NCBI GenBank assembly: GCA_050330635.1
Contig: JBHJNQ010000014.1
Location: 10,357 to 74,356, forward strand
Reading direction: 5' to 3'
Source of the DNA: CADEDH01 sp050330635
GTDB taxonomy: Bacteria > Actinomycetota > Acidimicrobiia > Acidimicrobiales > SZUA-35
Length of the DNA stretch: 64,000 nt
The notes beneath the pieces are model-generated. The model worked only from the letters and a program-made list of their open reading frames with translations, was not told where the DNA came from and made no database searches. Position numbers and translations under genes: made by a program. This document shows positions 62,343-64,000 of this stretch, piece after piece (the stretch's first letter is position 1; each line of letters opens with the position of its first letter).

Positions 62343-64000
62343 TCACATCACGTCGTTCGCCGGCTTCAGCCGATCGACGATCGCCCCGAACTGGTCGATG
62401 TCTACGGGCTTGGCGAGGACCGCCGCCGCCCCGGTTGTGTACAGTGCCTTCCGTGCCTCCGGCTCGCCGACCCCGTCGAGGACGATCAGGTTCCCATCGA
62501 TGGTGTGCACGAGCCGGTCCAGCCACTCGCAGGCCCGGTCGGTGCCGATATCGTCGGCGGCTGCGATGACGAGGTCGAAGTGCTCGGTGGACGCGAGGAA
62601 GTCCGCCAAGGATGCATCGGCTGCGGTGAGAACTGACCACCCGTGACCGGTCAGGTGCTCGTGCAGCATCCACGTCAGGTGGTCGTCGTCGTCCACGATG
62701 AGCGCCTTCGGTCGGTGCGGCTGTGGCGTGGCCGCAAGGGGCAGACCCTCTGGTGCGAAGCCAGCCGGTCGTGGCCCCCGCTGGCGAGCGAGCCGAGTGA
62801 ACCCGACACCGTTGAGGATGATGAGCCCGGCGGCAAGCGTCGTCATGGCGACGATCGTGCGATCGCTCGCCCGTCGCTGCGCTTCGATCGGGGTCGCCAC
62901 GATGAGGAAACCACGCTCGGGCTCGGTGCCGCTGACCACGGGGAGGGCGGCGGCTCGCACCTGGCCTGCGCGTGTTGGAAAGGTGCGGGGCGGTGCCGTT
63001 GCGGACATTGTGGGGTCAACGGTCATTTGATGAACGAGGTCGTCGACCCACGACCCTTCGTCGACGAGGTCTCGAACCGCCCCGACGGCCGGTGGTGGTG
63101 CAGTGGGAGAGGGGTCGACAACTTGCCCGACCGTCGTCCGGACCGAAACGACCCGATTGGAGACCACCGCGATCAACGTCACCTGGTCGTCGGCCGGCGG
63201 GGCAGCGAAGTGGTGATCGAAGAGGCTCTGGATGATGTCATCAGCGGTACCGGGCGGCGCCACGAACCGGTGGCTGACCGCCTCCAGCGCCTGGACTTCG
63301 TGTTCGAGTGCAGCGTCGACCCGCTGGTGCTCGCGTTCGTCGAGCACAACGCGAAGTCCGGCACCAGCAGCGACAATGGCCAGGACGAGCACGGTGTGGG
63401 CCATGACGAGGAGGACAGTGGGGCTGCGCCGGCGGCCAAGGACGGCGTCACCTATTGAGTGACCGAAGAGTCGCCACGCCGCTCGGGACGGGACGCGGCC
63501 GCCCGATCCGTCGATGACACCCAACCGCCGTTCGAGAACGTTCGAGTACACCTCGGTGGTGACAGCCAGCGCGATTCGCGCACTGAACAGTGCGGCGATC
63601 CCCCAACGGGACCAGAGGGCCGCGGCCAGCAGTGGTGCGATGACCTCGCCTGCATCCTCGCCGAGGCTTACCTTGGACATGGTCCGCGCTCGCCGACGAG
63701 GGTCGAGGTTGGCGACACGAGCCGTGACCGCTCCCCAGGCGGGTTTGAATGCCGCTTTGCCGACGTCGTCAGCGAGGCGTGCGACGGTGACGCCGGCCAG
63801 CGTCGGGGCGAAGAGGTAGAGCAGCGAAGAGCCGATGTTGGCCCCCGAACGGATCCGGAGCACGGCGCGGTTCCCCGACCGATCGGCGAGGTGACCGAAT
63901 GCCGGCCCGCTGAGCCCGGCGACCGCTCCGAGCATGAGGATCATCCCGGCCTGCGCCTCGGTCAGGCCGGCGTGCTCGACCGCGATCAGCGGGAAGAGGT
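62343..64000 (-). CDS. Chimeric frame: MFS N-half, two-helix sensor module and response-regulator receiver domain (5' partial)
   Basis: The frame is open past the right edge, so the start is missing. Encoded in order are an MFS-like part (LFPLIAVEHAGLTEAQAGMI, FGHLADRSGNRAVLR and helices to LAVTTEVYSNVLERR), then a histidine-kinase-type sensor (helix TVLLVMAHTVLVLAIVAAGA, an extracellular stretch of about 150 residues, helix VAMTTLAAGLIILNGVGF), then a degenerate receiver domain (KALIVDDDDHLTWML, VLDGVG, VLAKPVDIDQF). Two expected parts are absent: the second MFS half, and HAMP plus kinase catalytic domain. It could be a real fusion or another deletion product. GC at third positions is slightly lower than in neighbours. 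Confidence 0.7.
   Translation of the reverse strand, partial: LFPLIAVEHAGLTEAQAGMILMLGAVAGLSGPAFGHLADRSGNRAVLRIRSGANIGSSLLYLFAPTLAGVTVARLADDVGKAAFKPAWGAVTARVANLDPRRRARTMSKVSLGEDAGEVIAPLLAAALWSRWGIAALFSARIALAVTTEVYSNVLERRLGVIDGSGGRVPSRAAWRLFGHSIGDAVLGRRRSPTVLLVMAHTVLVLAIVAAGAGLRVVLDEREHQRVDAALEHEVQALEAVSHRFVAPPGTADDIIQSLFDHHFAAPPADDQVTLIAVVSNRVVSVRTTVGQVVDPSPTAPPPAVGAVRDLVDEGSWVDDLVHQMTVDPTMSATAPPRTFPTRAGQVRAAALPVVSGTEPERGFLIVATPIEAQRRASDRTIVAMTTLAAGLIILNGVGFTRLARQRGPRPAGFAPEGLPLAATPQPHRPKALIVDDDDHLTWMLHEHLTGHGWSVLTAADASLADFLASTEHFDLVIAAADDIGTDRACEWLDRLVHTIDGNLIVLDGVGEPEARKALYTTGAAAVLAKPVDIDQFGAIVDRLKPANDVM

Overview
The window is 64 kb of very GC-rich DNA with strong G/C third-position bias, GTG/TTG starts and many ATGA, GTGA or TGATG stop-start overlaps. 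Gene content points to a high-GC actinobacterium: F420-type LLM oxidoreductases, a DUF222/HNH family gene, Ser/Thr kinases, a DisA_N-type diadenylate cyclase, many acyl-CoA/thioester enzymes and Thr-rich lipoprotein linkers. An Acidimicrobiia-like lineage fits best, but this is inference from gene content only. No rRNA, tRNA, CRISPR array, insertion sequence or prophage was recognised.

Layout. 0-4 kb: two tandem proteins sharing a C-terminal domain (the second is a complete Ser/Thr kinase) and an MFS transporter. 4-7 kb: a cobalt-type nitrile hydratase operon (beta, alpha, accessory protein) on the minus strand and a glycine-betaine-type binding lipoprotein. 7-12 kb: FeS photolyase, acyl-CoA dehydrogenase, MarR regulator, Nudix hydrolase, then ribH. 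12-21.8 kb: aldehyde dehydrogenase, conserved hypothetical, phosphotransferase, rhomboid protease, DUF389 protein coupled to an MFS transporter, and a hydrolase/P450 pair. 21.8-29 kb: a catabolic run (GST-like, FAH, methylmalonate-semialdehyde dehydrogenase, asparaginase II, phosphotransferase, amidohydrolase). 29-33 kb: a large secreted M23 peptidase and a DisA_N-domain protein. 33-45 kb: AlkZ-like protein, penicillin acylase family enzyme, Baeyer-Villiger-type monooxygenase, biotin carrier protein and enoyl-CoA hydratase, mixed with broken genes. 45-54 kb: methylmalonyl-CoA epimerase-like gene, a peroxiredoxin with in-frame TGA at its catalytic cysteine, alcohol dehydrogenase, enolase-superfamily enzyme, a copper ATPase/chaperone pair, an acyl-CoA dehydrogenase and bacterioferritin remnants. 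54-62.2 kb: DtxR-type regulator, HAD hydrolase, then a cobalamin riboswitch heading a seven-gene B12 uptake and assembly operon (btuFCD-cobO-cobT-cobU-cobS). 62.3-64 kb: an unusual MFS/sensor/receiver chimeric frame running off the window.

Two things stand out. First, the bacterioferritin-comigratory-type peroxiredoxin at 45851-46312 reads in one frame through a TGA exactly where the peroxidatic cysteine belongs, with locally atypical codons after it. This is the signature of a selenoprotein. Second, at least eight genes between 21.8 and 54 kb have lost internal segments (some in frame, most out of frame) while their flanks remain near-perfect. This suggests either ongoing deletion-driven gene decay or an assembly artefact; raw reads would decide.
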